A stretch of DNA of 64,000 nt. Origin: Amphibacillus cookii (GTDB lineage: Bacteria; Bacillota; Bacilli; Bacillales; Amphibacillaceae). Below, piece after piece: positions 8,443-18,121 of the stretch (within the stretch, counting starts at the first letter, position 1; every line of letters begins with the position of its first letter). The notes beneath the pieces are model-generated. The model did not search any database, was not told the origin of the DNA, and was given only the letters and a program-made list of their open reading frames with translations. The stretch covers positions 186,001 to 250,000 of the forward strand of contig NZ_JAFBDS010000004.1 of the NCBI RefSeq assembly GCF_016908375.1, given 5' to 3'. Made by a program: the position numbers and the translations under genes.

Positions 8443-9797
8443 GGCTCTATAATGAATGTGGTGGTGCTTCCTCCAGTGCTAGTGGATGTCAGCGCATAAA
8501 AAAAGCACCATTCTCTCTCTTTTGTTATCCTAAAGATGCAACCCCAAAGGCAAAGGAGAGAGAACGGATGCAAGACAATATTATCATAGAACTGTTAGGG
8601 ATTAAAGACAAAAACGTGAAAGTCTGGGAGATTTCCCGGAACGCTGATCATTCCATGTGTGTAGACCTTTATACAGAGAAAAGAAAACAAAAATGTCCGC
8701 ATTGCGGCTATAAGACGAAGCGTGTACACGGCTATCGCAATCAGGAAATTCAGGGCCCGTCCCTGCCTTATGGCAAAGTGAATATAGTGTTGCGTAAGCG
8801 CAGGTACCTATGTCAGGCGTGTGGCAAAACGTTTTATGAGCGTCTGCTCATGGTCGGCTACTATCAACGCGTTATCAGATCTGTTCAAAACGAAGCGCTC
8901 ATGTATGCAGCTTTCGGGTCATTTAAAACCGCAGCTCGTTGGGCTAATATGACGGTTACACGGTTGATGCGTCTGTTTGATCGCAGAGAGATCAAAACGA
9001 CGCGCGTGCTTCCAAGAGCCATAGCCATTGATGAATTTAAAGGGGATGATGCTGGAGGTGAACGATTCCAGACGATCATTGTGGATGTGGAGAACAAAGA
9101 AATCATTGATATTCTTCCAGACCGGAAGGTGGATACGATCAAGCGATATCTGCGTTCGTGCGATACGGGGAGCGTCGAAATGGTCGTCATGGATTTATCA
9201 AAGTGGTTTAAGAAAGCTGTTTGTGACGAACTTGGTGACCCTTTAATCATTGCCGATCGTTTTCATTTCATGCGCCAGGTTTACTGGGCTTTGGATGAAG
9301 TCAGACGCGAAGTACAGGGAGAAGTTGATAAACGAACACGGCTTCATATGAAACGGAGCAAGAAGCTATAGTGGAAGTCACACTACACCCTCACAAAAGA
9401 GCAGGATGAGAAAGTGAATCGGATCTTGGCGATTGACCCACGGTTGAGAGAGGCATATCAGTTGAAAATGAAAATGGAACGATGGTTCAGAGAGAGTGAT
9501 CATGAAACAGCAGGAAAAAACCTGGTTCAGTGCCTCGAAGCCCTAAGGGCTTCTGGAATCGAAGGATTCAGAAGGGTGTGAAAGACATTTGTCAATTGGC
9601 GTCAAGAGATTCTACAAGCCTTTATGTATCCCTTTAATAACGGATATATTGAAGGCGTTAATAGTACGATAAAAGTGTTAAAGCGCAATTCTTATGGGAT
9701 CAAGAGTTTTGAGAGAATGAAGAAGAAAATCCTGTGGCAACAGGATTTTAAAAAGGTGATGGGGTAAAACCCCCACCACCACATTTGACAAAGAACC
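8443..9797 (+). mobile_element. ISL3-family insertion sequence, degenerate
   Basis: The ends are imperfect inverted repeats: GGCTCT...ATGTGGTGGTG on the left and, read inward from the right, GGTTCTTTGTCAAATGTGGTGGTG, the usual look of ISL3-family ends. The length of about 1.36 kb fits the family. An 8-bp target duplication is expected, but the flanks (T-rich left, ATTTATAA right) do not match, so the site has been altered since insertion. Its transposase is broken. Confidence 0.8.
8569..9767 (+). pseudogene. ISL3 transposase with two in-frame stops
   Basis: The reading frame starts at ATG 8569 and carries the ISL3 N-terminal zinc ribbon (C-P-H-C-G-Y-K and C-Q-A-C-G-K), the first catalytic Asp region A-I-D-E-F-K-G and M-D-L-S-K-W-F. 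A TAG at 9369 and a TGA at 9579 interrupt it; the same frame continues to TAA 9765-9767 with the conserved end Y-I-E-G-V-N-S-T-I-K-V-L-K-R. No frameshift is needed, only two nonsense changes. The product would lack the C-terminal catalytic Glu, so the element cannot move by itself. Confidence 0.88.
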
Positions 9798-9833
9798 ATT
9801 TATAAAACCTCCTAGAATGTTATTGAAATAAAA

Positions 9834-9872
9834 AAGCCCTACCTCGCAATTCAATAAAGCGAGATAAGGCTT
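9834..9872 (-). terminator. terminator downstream of the methyltransferase gene
   Basis: A stem-loop with arms AGCCTTATCTCGC and GCGAGGTAGGGCT read on the minus strand, followed by six T. It is about 240 bp past the methyltransferase stop; the stretch between (9873-10114) has no gene I can see. Confidence 0.65.
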
Positions 9873-10114
9873 ATAAGTGTTCTAAAAGGTTTTTAAGTAT
9901 TGTTTGGTGCTTTACCAAGGCAACCAAACTAGAAATGCAGATAGTGTAAATATGTTTCAAAGGAGCACACTTAAAGAAACACAATAAAGAGCTTAGTTTA
10001 CTTATCGTGTGTTTATAATAAAAATAACACCTTAATTTTATATTGTTAACATATTTTTAAATCTGTTTACTCTTTTTACTTTAAAGTGTATTGACATTAA
10101 CTTATCTATAATTA

Positions 10115-12031
10115 CTAATAGCCAATAAACAAATATTCTTCTACGTCATTTTTATTTTGTCCTACCTTATTGCCTTGATTGCCAAATGAGTATTTATGGT
10201 TCACCGAGACTACCTCTACATTGTTCTTGTAATTCGATAATATTTCTAGCATTTCCGATTTAGTTGGTAAAGAGTTTGAAGAATATGAAACTATTAGAAT
10301 ACTATCCTTGTGCTTTTTGAATAATTGATCGAAGGCGTTATATGCGCCTTGGCGTGAATTAAACGGGGTTGGATAGTTTTTAAATTTCTTTGTTTTGGTA
10401 TTTTCTTGAATGTCAACATCTTTCCAGTCCATAGCAAGTCCTTCAACAAAATGATACCTACGAACATATTCATTATCAGAATAAGGACTATAATACGGAG
10501 GATCTATATATACTAAGTCAGCCTTACGTCTAGCTGTCATAGCATCTCCATGACGTGATTTGTTATTTTGCCCATTATCAAAGACAGCATCATTGTATAT
10601 ATTAACTGCTTCGATAAAATGTTCCCTTAAAGATAATTGCAAGTCTCTTCTTCCATCATTATACCGATCTAATCCTGTATAAGTAAAAATCCCTCTTGGT
10701 CTTTTTTTCATACAAGCTCTAACCAATGATGACATCGCTAAAGCTTGCTTGTTTTTGTTATTTAAATAAGGAATAGCCGTTCTAACCTGGTCAATAAACG
10801 CATTATCTTCATCACTAAAATAAAGACCTTTAAATGTGCTAGAAACAAAGTTATCTGTTTCTACATCTAACGTAAGTAGTTTATTCAAATCTTTTTCAGT
10901 TAATTTAGACTTATTATTTTCGACTAATGCTTTTGTAAAAGTAGAGGAAAGTGCCATGTAATCATTACTAAACACTTCTTTCCCCTGTGCCTTAAACATA
11001 TAAGAAACAACGCCACTCCCTGAAAAAATATCGGCTACACTGTCAAAGTCAAACTGAGATGCTACTCCCCAAATATGTTTAAGTAAATTTGCCTTGCTAC
11101 CCATGAATCTGGTACTAGGGTACTTTTCTACTTGTTGATGAAGCTGAATTTCATCCGGAACAACTATAATATTTCGTTTTGGCTCAACCTTTACTAAAAC
11201 ATCTTCTCCTTTCCGCTTTCCACCTTTACTACTTATATTTCTTTTTGTTTGATGTACACTGATATTAAATTCACTATATAACTCATGGACTAAAGGGTGG
11301 TTGGAATTGGTCAATAGTACATGGCAACCTAACTCATGAAGTCTTTTCACTTCATTCGCTAGTTCTATATGATCTTCTTCATAAAATTGTTCTTTAGTGT
11401 AACGTTTAAAATCAGAATACTCACTGATTGGCAAGTATGGCGGATCTAAAAATACAAAGTCACCTGGCTCAGCATACTCACGTAAAACCTGTTTATAATC
11501 CCCGTGAATAATTTTTGTTCTTTTCAATAAATTACTAGCTGATCTTAACTTGTCTTCATCACAAATATTTGGATTTTTATAATTACCAAATGGTACATTA
11601 AATTTTCCTTGTTTATTTACTCTATATAATCCATTAAAACAAGTCCTGTTTAAATAAATCATTCTAGCGGCTCTTTCTACTTCAGAAAGAGTTGAAGTAT
11701 CTTGCGCACGTACATCTAAAAAGAAGTCTTTATCGTTAGGCATAACTTTTAATTCATCGATCACCGATTCGACATCTTTTGAGACTACATTATATAAGTT
11801 AATTAGTTCCTCATTACTGTCTGCTATAACAGCATTCGATGGACTTAGTGAATAAAAGAAAGCCCCACCACCAAAAAACGGTTCTATGTATTTATTGAAT
11901 TTCTTGGGTGCAGCTTCTTTTAAAACATCAAGAAGTTGTGTTTTGCCCCCGGCCCATTTTAAGATTGGCTTAGGTTCTATTAAATCTATATCATTAAAAA
12001 TGTCTTCATATACTTTTTCAAAGCTACTCAA
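10115..12031 (-). CDS. fused double N6-adenine DNA methyltransferase (FokI/LlaI type)
   Basis: 638 residues made of two D12-class (Dam/DpnII-like) methyltransferase domains. Domain 1 has W-A-G-G-K-T (26-31), motif I P-F-F-G-G-G-A-F (51-58) and D-P-P-Y at 196-199. Domain 2 has F-M-G-S-K (309-313), motif I D-I-F-S-G-S-G (335-341) and D-P-P-Y at 510-513. Such fusions (M.FokI, M.LlaI) protect asymmetric sites, each half methylating adenine on one strand. The upstream neighbour has a nuclease fold, giving a restriction-modification pair. Start is TTG at 12031 after AAGGAGGGA. It has its own promoter, so it can be made independently of the nuclease. Recognition sequence unknown. Confidence 0.9.
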   Translation of the reverse strand: MSSFEKVYEDIFNDIDLIEPKPILKWAGGKTQLLDVLKEAAPKKFNKYIEPFFGGGAFFYSLSPSNAVIADSNEELINLYNVVSKDVESVIDELKVMPNDKDFFLDVRAQDTSTLSEVERAARMIYLNRTCFNGLYRVNKQGKFNVPFGNYKNPNICDEDKLRSASNLLKRTKIIHGDYKQVLREYAEPGDFVFLDPPYLPISEYSDFKRYTKEQFYEEDHIELANEVKRLHELGCHVLLTNSNHPLVHELYSEFNISVHQTKRNISSKGGKRKGEDVLVKVEPKRNIIVVPDEIQLHQQVEKYPSTRFMGSKANLLKHIWGVASQFDFDSVADIFSGSGVVSYMFKAQGKEVFSNDYMALSSTFTKALVENNKSKLTEKDLNKLLTLDVETDNFVSSTFKGLYFSDEDNAFIDQVRTAIPYLNNKNKQALAMSSLVRACMKKRPRGIFTYTGLDRYNDGRRDLQLSLREHFIEAVNIYNDAVFDNGQNNKSRHGDAMTARRKADLVYIDPPYYSPYSDNEYVRRYHFVEGLAMDWKDVDIQENTKTKKFKNYPTPFNSRQGAYNAFDQLFKKHKDSILIVSYSSNSLPTKSEMLEILSNYKNNVEVVSVNHKYSFGNQGNKVGQNKNDVEEYLFIGY

Positions 12032-12075
12032 AAGTGTCCCTCCTTAAAAGGGTTAAACTCAGTACTAAACCGAAA

Positions 12076-12084
12076 ATTATACCA
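12076..12084 (-). promoter_or_regulatory. extended -10 promoter of the methyltransferase gene
   Basis: TGGTATAAT on the minus strand, 45 bp upstream of the methyltransferase start, in the 171-bp gap after the nuclease gene. The -35 region is poor (TGAAAA at 17 bp). Confidence 0.55.
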
Positions 12085-12202
12085 CATTCATTCCCTTTTT
12101 TCATTACCGTAATAATATATATTTTATAGCCAAAATTCATTTATGTACAGTGTCGAGACATAATTTGCACAATAAAAAACACTCACAAAAACAAGTGTTT
12201 AT

Positions 12203-13261
12203 TTAAAATAATAAATCGTTTAGAGCATTTCTACATTGTGGTGGACAATCAAAGTTAATTTCGTCCAATGACCAACAAATATTAATACCTCTATCCTCTA
12301 CCAAGTAATGTATAACCCATTCATTTCCATCTAAAGGTTCAGCTTCCAAAACCAACCATAACGTTGCATTAGGCTTATTATGCCGATAACGATATTCATA
12401 CAATTGAGCAATCCCACGTCTTATCTGACTAAGCATGTTAGTTGAGTTACAACTTTTCATTTCAAAAATATGCTCCTGATCAGAATCTTCAGCATATAAA
12501 TCAATGTGTCGATTAGACCTTGGAAGAATATTTTTTCTTGTCAATGCTCTAGCCATCTTAGTTACTAATTGTTGGTGGTTCACTGAAGCTCTTTCTCGAG
12601 CCGCTGCATCCACTTGAAATGTGATTTGTCCATCTCCTTCTGTAGATAATGAACCATCCCAAATATCATTTAACTCTCTTATTTCGGACACTAAACTATT
12701 TGATCTATATGTTTCCTGAGTCTCTTGGTTATTATCTGGTTCCCCATTGGTATCTTGGACTTCCATCGCATAACCATTATAGACCGGTCTAAAATTAACA
12801 GTATATCGGTTATTGGCATCTATATTAATTAATTCCAATTCCAAAAGCCATCTTATCATCGTGGAAGTTCTACGAGAAGCAATGCTTGACTTCACATCAA
12901 GAGATATTAAGTGACTAGCTATTTCCTCTGTAACACAATGTGGATGTGACACTATGTATTCGTAGACTTCATTAATTGCATCATTTCTCAAAACCGCGTT
13001 AGCTAAATAAAGTCTTCTTGCTTCTTCAGGTAATGATAGAAACTCTGAGCCGCTCTCCGTAAGCTCGGAATGATTAGTACCCGCCAACCTCAACATCCCC
13101 AATTGTTCCCCAGCAAGACGATAATAACGCCCTTGTCTTTCTCCTTTTCCTATAGCGCCTGCTATATCTTGGTAAGTTCTCGCACCTCTTGAAACGGCCT
13201 CAACTGATCTAATTACATCTTCTAGGCTATTTGCTTGAGGTATAACTGATGAATCAAGCAA
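12203..13261 (-). CDS. predicted Type II restriction endonuclease, PD-(D/E)XK
   Basis: 352 residues. The first ~160 look like winged-helix DNA-binding units (helix-rich with repeated L-L-E-L-E-L-I and R-L-A patterns). The C-terminal part has H-I-D-L-Y (Asp 254) and F-E-M-K (Glu 267, Lys 269), the spacing of a PD-(D/E)XK nuclease core, followed by an alpha helix R-R-G-I-A-Q-L-Y-E-Y. The neighbouring double methyltransferase implies an asymmetric site, so a Type IIS-like enzyme is likely. It is much shorter than FokI (about 580) and I do not recognise it as a known enzyme. TTG start at 13261 after AAAGGAGTGAT. Confidence 0.7.
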   Translation of the reverse strand: MLDSSVIPQANSLEDVIRSVEAVSRGARTYQDIAGAIGKGERQGRYYRLAGEQLGMLRLAGTNHSELTESGSEFLSLPEEARRLYLANAVLRNDAINEVYEYIVSHPHCVTEEIASHLISLDVKSSIASRRTSTMIRWLLELELINIDANNRYTVNFRPVYNGYAMEVQDTNGEPDNNQETQETYRSNSLVSEIRELNDIWDGSLSTEGDGQITFQVDAAARERASVNHQQLVTKMARALTRKNILPRSNRHIDLYAEDSDQEHIFEMKSCNSTNMLSQIRRGIAQLYEYRYRHNKPNATLWLVLEAEPLDGNEWVIHYLVEDRGINICWSLDEINFDCPPQCRNALNDLLF

Positions 13262-13425
13262 TATATCACTCCTTTTAAAAGACTATTACATGTTCATTAT
13301 ATCTCACTTACGCAAGTAGAAGAAAGACTAACTATATAAAGTCAAGTAAAAAATAAAAATTAATTCTGGTAAATATGCTGAAATTTAGGCACAGCAAATA
13401 AACATCAGAAACAATTATTTTTTTC

Positions 13426-14611
13426 TTACTGACGAATTTGATAGGGTTGGTTTTTGGTTAAAATTGCATGTATGATGTAACACAATTTCCTAGAAACAGC
13501 ACCAATTGCGGTCAAGTGATGTTTTCCTTCTGCACGTTTCTTCTTGTAAAAGGCTTTTAAAACAGGATCACTGCGGGACGCGACTAAAGCAGCTTGAAAC
13601 AGAGCTTTGCGTAAATAAGGGGAACCGCGTTTACTCATGACATTGTGCGTTCCTTCAAATTGCCCGGATTGGGATACAGAGGCATCAATGCCAGCGTAAG
13701 CAACTAACTTTTTAGGATTAGAAAACTTATGAATATCACCGATTTCACCTAATATTGTTGCGCCAGTAATTGGTTCCGATACCTGGAATTGTTTCAATGA
13801 CAGAAGCAGTACAAATCATTAATTGACGTATTTCTTCTTCTGTTTGCTTGATTTGTTCTTCTAGAAAGTTTAGTTGTTCAATCATGGAACGTAGTTGGAA
13901 AGTGAAGGCATCTTGCGCAAATCGAATACCAAAAGACGTCGAAGCAGCTGTTTTTAGTGTTTCTACTTTAACTAGTCCTATGCGATTACGGCTAGCTAAA
14001 CGAAGCGTTTCGGCCAAAGTATGCGCAGTAATCTCGTTAAAAGCATCGGGTGTGGAGTATTCAAGAAGTAACGCTTTTGACGCTTTCCCAAACAAGCCAA
14101 CTTTTGAAAAGATTGTATCGTACTCAGGGAAAACTTGGTCTAAAATAGCGATAATTTTGCGTTTAAAATCACCAGCTGTTGCAACTAAGTAGGAACGATA
14201 ACGAGTTAATTGACGTAAGGAGAAGATATCTTCATTCGCTAAAGATGTGTCTTCAAATGACCCATAACGCATAAGATCCGCGATTAATACAGAATCAATG
14301 ATATCCGTCTTACGTTTTCGAATTTCAGTGCCTTTTCTCCACCCGTCTGTTTGGATAGGGTTAATCACATGGACAAAATAATCGGCTTCATCAAGAAAAG
14401 AAAAGAGAGCAAGCCAATAATGTCCAGTCGCTTCCATTCTCGTAATGAAAAGAGAAGGGTCATCTGAAATGGTACGTAAACGAGTGAGTAGTGAGTGGCC
14501 GCCTTCAAAAGTGTTAGGAAAAGAATATCCTTTTAATACTACTTTTCCTGCATCATCCATCACAGAAGCAACATGAGTACGCTTGCCAATATCGATGCCA
14601 AGATAAAACAT
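13426..14611 (-). pseudogene. IS110-family transposase/recombinase, frameshifted
   Basis: The N-terminal part from ATG 14611 has the DEDD start F-Y-L-G-I-D-I-G-K (first Asp) and the R-K-T-D-x-x-D acidic site near 110; the C-terminal part (13426-13797 frame) has the Transposase_20 region ending with the serine-bearing S-K-R-G-S-P-Y-L-R-K. Between them, at about 13770-13785, one extra base (AA where one A fits) moves the frame: the first frame stops shortly after I-P-G-I-G-T, while the second resumes with T-G-A-T-I-L-G-E-I. IS110 genes are normally single frames, so this is a disabling frameshift or a base error. Confidence 0.87.
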
Positions 14612-14940
14612 AGCTTCACCTTCTTAATTTATTTGGATTGAATACCACTCATCTGAAAAGCGTCACGACCTTGTGCTAAATACGGAGTAAGGCAAAATGC
14701 CTTCAACATCTAACTCATTCGTAATCAGCTTAACAGTGAGAGGGATCAGTCTTTCGATTACGAGTTTTATAACCCAAGGATGAAACGATCCACCTCTCAA
14801 TCCATTAAGTATATTTTCTCAAATAATTGAGGAAATACCAACTAAGAAATAACTCAGGTTCATAAGGTTTTCCTTTCAAAGTCTGAAGATTAAAACCTTA
14901 AATACAATATACAAGGATGGAGATAGTTTACTTAGTTGGG
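14612..14940 (-). ncRNA. candidate bridge-RNA region of the IS110 element
   Basis: About 330 bp without a gene lie directly upstream of the transposase start. In IS110 elements this left-end stretch encodes a structured bridge RNA that pairs with donor and target DNA. I see several inverted segments but did not fold it; the call is by position only. The following 14941-15186 also holds no gene I can support. Confidence 0.3.
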
Positions 14941-15186
14941 AAAGACTCGACTTTTATTAAAATATTGAGACTGACTAAAGCAGTTCATAAATACGTCTTT
15001 ATAAACCACCACAAAGTATTCAAAGCCATCCAGGCTTGATTTCGTAGTTGGTATGACAGCTTTCTTTCTATTTCTGTAATCAATAGATATTGAAGCTTAA
15101 TATTTTTAAATTAGTAAAGATGCTATTGAATATTGCCAGGTAACATCATATAATTAAAATGTGCTTTTTGACCTTCTCCATCTATA

Positions 15187-16812
15187 TTAATTTTTATCCA
15201 CTATAAGACAACTAGTTCTTTCATCATATCCTTCATATATTTCATCATATTTTTCTTCACCAAAATAATTACACATTTCATCATCTTGATGATCTAAAAA
15301 TATTAGAATACTAAGTGGATGCAAGGCTAATTCCTCTTTTTTATTTATTACATCAATCATCTTTTCTACAAAGGAAGATATTTGCGGCTTTTTGATTCTT
15401 CCTTTCTTGTTAGTATGTTGAGCTTTCCTCATCGTCTCTTTTAAATGCTTCCTTATACCCTCATCTGCATATTTTTCGCTAACTTTTTGGAGCATGCTAA
15501 TAATTATAGCAACTTCTATATGTTCAGGAGAAATAAAAAAGAAATTATCCTGTGAATCAGAATGAAACAGCTTGTAATACTTATCTTTTAAACTATCAGA
15601 TAATATATATTCCCCGTTTCTTTCAAATAGCAATTCGAATAAAACACTAGTATTAAGTACGTCATGTGAATCAAATTCTTTTAACAAGTAATCTAGCTTT
15701 TCAAGTCCTCTAACGCTTAAGAAAAACACCTTGTTATTTTGTTGAACAAAATCCCATTGAGCTGAACCGGTGATTTGTTTTTTCACATCATCCGGATATT
15801 CACTTGAAAATATAACAAATCCACTATTGTTATAACCTTGTTTATAGAATGATTCTAAAAAGCTTTGATAGTAATTAACTTGCATTGGTGTAGCCGCTTT
15901 ATGTTTATATTCATCTCCGCTAAAAGATTTACAATCATAAAATAGTGTGCTTATTTTTTCTTTATTTTTATTCATTATTAGCCCATCTGGGATTGCCATT
16001 CCTTTGTATAGACTTCCAAATGGAATAACATTATAGAAAGCCTTCTTTATAATTTGTAATACACTATCTTCAAATTGATCACCTTTATTCCCGGCTGTTG
16101 CATGTTTCCACAATTCCGATACGGTTACCTTTTCAATTGAAACTTCATTTTCCACATTAATTAGTGTCTTTCTTATTTGTATATCATCTGGAAATTCTTC
16201 ATATAAGTTTTCTATTGTATCTTGTTGTATTAGGTCAAATGGAATATAATAAATTCCTAATTGTTTTAGAAGCTCATTATTTTCAGAAACGTATGTTGGA
16301 ATTTCGTCAAAAATAATTAGAGTAAAGATAGAGCTTTTTTGCAAATGAAATTCAAATGCTTCTCCCAAGGAGTGATTTGAATATTTGCCAAAAGAAAAAG
16401 CGACTGACCAATTATCATCTCTTATACTTTTCTCACCAATATAACGAAATGAACTATACCTCTTCCTTTCACCTTCTAAACCTAAAACCTCCCTGATATT
16501 GTGTAAAAGCGCATCCATTTTAAAAATGTAACCGACCTTATCACTTTCAGTAATTTCAATAATTTCATTTTCGCCATACGGACAAGGTAAAAAGTCATCG
16601 TCCTTATCAAAATCAACTTTGCAATTTCTACCAAAGCAAATGCTACAAGATTTTGAGCTAAGTGATTTAGTTTTAAACCAATTTAAAATTTCCTTATCTC
16701 TTTCCATCAATAGTTGTATTTCTTGTTCTGTGAAATATTTATATTCATTTGATTGAATTTCTTGTAATATATCTTTAACTAAATCATTATTTGTGGTAAC
16801 TTTATTCACCAA
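15187..16812 (-). CDS. uncharacterised protein with zinc-knuckle and PD-(D/E)XK nuclease core
   Basis: 541 residues, not recognised as a named family. Near the start four cysteines (56, 59, 64, 77: C-x2-C-x4-C-x12-C) look like a zinc site. In the middle, Q-F-E-D (Glu 249), I-P-D-G (Asp 276) and Y-D-C-K (Asp 293, Lys 295) have the order and spacing of a restriction-like nuclease. The C-terminal 200 residues are helical and polar. It overlaps the upstream 278-residue gene by 11 bp, so the two form an operon. AT-rich codon use, like other genes of the island. Likely role, by inference: the DNA-cutting part of a two-gene defence system. Confidence 0.6.
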   Translation of the reverse strand: MVNKVTTNNDLVKDILQEIQSNEYKYFTEQEIQLLMERDKEILNWFKTKSLSSKSCSICFGRNCKVDFDKDDDFLPCPYGENEIIEITESDKVGYIFKMDALLHNIREVLGLEGERKRYSSFRYIGEKSIRDDNWSVAFSFGKYSNHSLGEAFEFHLQKSSIFTLIIFDEIPTYVSENNELLKQLGIYYIPFDLIQQDTIENLYEEFPDDIQIRKTLINVENEVSIEKVTVSELWKHATAGNKGDQFEDSVLQIIKKAFYNVIPFGSLYKGMAIPDGLIMNKNKEKISTLFYDCKSFSGDEYKHKAATPMQVNYYQSFLESFYKQGYNNSGFVIFSSEYPDDVKKQITGSAQWDFVQQNNKVFFLSVRGLEKLDYLLKEFDSHDVLNTSVLFELLFERNGEYILSDSLKDKYYKLFHSDSQDNFFFISPEHIEVAIIISMLQKVSEKYADEGIRKHLKETMRKAQHTNKKGRIKKPQISSFVEKMIDVINKKEELALHPLSILIFLDHQDDEMCNYFGEEKYDEIYEGYDERTSCLIVDKN

Positions 16813-17638
16813 CTTTAATCCCCCACTTTTCTAAACATTTATTTACTATAGATGTGTATTCTGGGTTAAAGCTTATTTTGTTGTCACTACTTACAACAAC
16901 TTTTACCTTCTTATTCTTCTCTTCTTTGCTTTCCTTATCGCCTTTGCTAACCCGGACAGTTATCTCGAGAGTTATTTTATCACGTACTTGATTGGTTAAG
17001 TCTATTTGTTTGTTTGAGAGGATGTCTAAAGCTTTTTCAACGTCATTGGCTTTCAAATTTAATATTAATTCATCATCATCTACAGGTATTCGTATAGTTT
17101 CTTCAGTAATTCTTGCTGAAACTATTTGTTCTTGTAAGTCTTCATCTAAATTTATGGAAAAATCTTCGTTTGTAAAAGCATCCAATTTATAAACACTTAC
17201 ATGAGTACCATTAAAATGATTATTATCATTAAAAAATACTTTTCCAAATGTACTTAAGATATATTTTTTTAACTTTTTATTCGGTCCACAGTTAATATGC
17301 AGTTGATTATTAGTTTTGTTGTACTTAGAAATAGCCTTTGCTGCAGGATAAATTGTAACAGTAGATACCTTGGAATTACCTGATATAGTAGTAATAGCTT
17401 TTCTTCGTTGTTCAACATGTGCTGTCAATACTATTTCATCATTAACATTTTCTAAACTAACTACATGTTTCCTATCCTTTTCAAGGAAGTCACCTAAAAC
17501 AGCCTTTACTTCTTCAGTGTGCTTTGTTGACAAAGTGAGCTCATCTTCATTTTCTATTTCTTTTCCTTTTAGCACCTCAAAGCTACTCTCTTTATTCACA
17601 CGTGAAACGACTTTTATTTTATCTATCTTATCAGGCAA
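16802..17638 (-). CDS. uncharacterised beta-rich partner of the nuclease-like gene
   Basis: 278 residues, rich in Lys, Glu and beta-branched residues, no membrane segment, no motif I recognise. It is the first gene of a two-gene operon. The only in-frame start is TTG at 17638, without a visible ribosome binding site, and it lies only 34 bp from the attachment-site copy at 17672. An in-frame TAG is 18 bp upstream. So either the start is leaderless or weak, or the original 5' end was lost when the neighbouring segment joined here. No function proposed beyond being a partner of the nuclease-like protein. Confidence 0.5.
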   Translation of the reverse strand: MPDKIDKIKVVSRVNKESSFEVLKGKEIENEDELTLSTKHTEEVKAVLGDFLEKDRKHVVSLENVNDEIVLTAHVEQRRKAITTISGNSKVSTVTIYPAAKAISKYNKTNNQLHINCGPNKKLKKYILSTFGKVFFNDNNHFNGTHVSVYKLDAFTNEDFSINLDEDLQEQIVSARITEETIRIPVDDDELILNLKANDVEKALDILSNKQIDLTNQVRDKITLEITVRVSKGDKESKEEKNKKVKVVVSSDNKISFNPEYTSIVNKCLEKWGIKVGE

Positions 17639-17671
17639 GTGAATTAGACACAGCTAATTTTTGTTTTACCA

Positions 17672-17689
17672 TCACTTGTGGTACGGTTC
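17672..17689 (-). other. rlmH-type attachment-site copy 2
   Basis: On the minus strand GAACCGTACCACAAGTGA encodes Glu-Pro-Tyr-His-Lys-stop, preceded by GGA, without an rlmH gene. Bases flanking it on the low-coordinate side (TTTTACC on the plus strand) recur at 21282 and 26498, beside two other copies. The gap 17690-18121 holds no gene I can support. Confidence 0.72.
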
Positions 17690-18121
17690 TCCGTGGTGGA
17701 TGTAAACGAGGTTTTTTAGCTATTAGACACGCACTATGGTCTGAATAAATGTCCGGCATGGTCCTAGTCGTGATTATGTCTTCTCTTGGCTGTGGATTGA
17801 AGTTAAAATACAACTCAAATTTTTCAAGCTAAGGCAGCAAAAAAACACACTTTCACTTTATCCATTATTTATCGCCAAGTGCTTTGTTTTTATCTTTCGT
17901 TTTTTAGCTATGCCATGTAATAACTGCCCCTGTCATCTAAAATGTCATCTCGCCCATTTGTCTTTCTTGTTCAGTTCCGCAAAGTAACAAACTTAACTCC
18001 TTGCTGGTATAACCATCATGAGCTCTTGATTCTCAAACAAATCATTTCTTATTATCCCACTCAATTATCAGCTGTTTTAATATAAATTAAGATAAAAAAA
18101 CTTGAAAGGAAATTTAGCCCA

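Larger units (their letters stand above)
13400..14940 (-). mobile_element. IS110-family insertion sequence, exact ends not resolved
   Basis: The element is defined by its transposase (13426-14611). IS110 elements lack clear terminal repeats, so the borders are estimates. The non-coding stretch upstream of the gene is kept inside because IS110 elements carry a long left end there. A 9-bp inverted repeat (CCAACTAAG 14838-14846 with CTTAGTTGG 14931-14939) lies in it. Confidence 0.6.

Noticed and set aside
9369-9371. TAG in the ISL3 transposase as programmed recoding
   Set aside because: A second stop follows in the same frame and this family is not known to recode; simple decay explains both.
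13770-13800. Programmed frameshift in the IS110 transposase
   Set aside because: IS110 genes are single frames and there is no slippery heptamer with a fitting overlap; one extra A explains it.
17631-17813. 60-residue minus frame over the att copy at 17672
   Set aside because: It reads the Gly-Glu-Pro-Tyr-His-Lys region in the wrong frame and has no start site.
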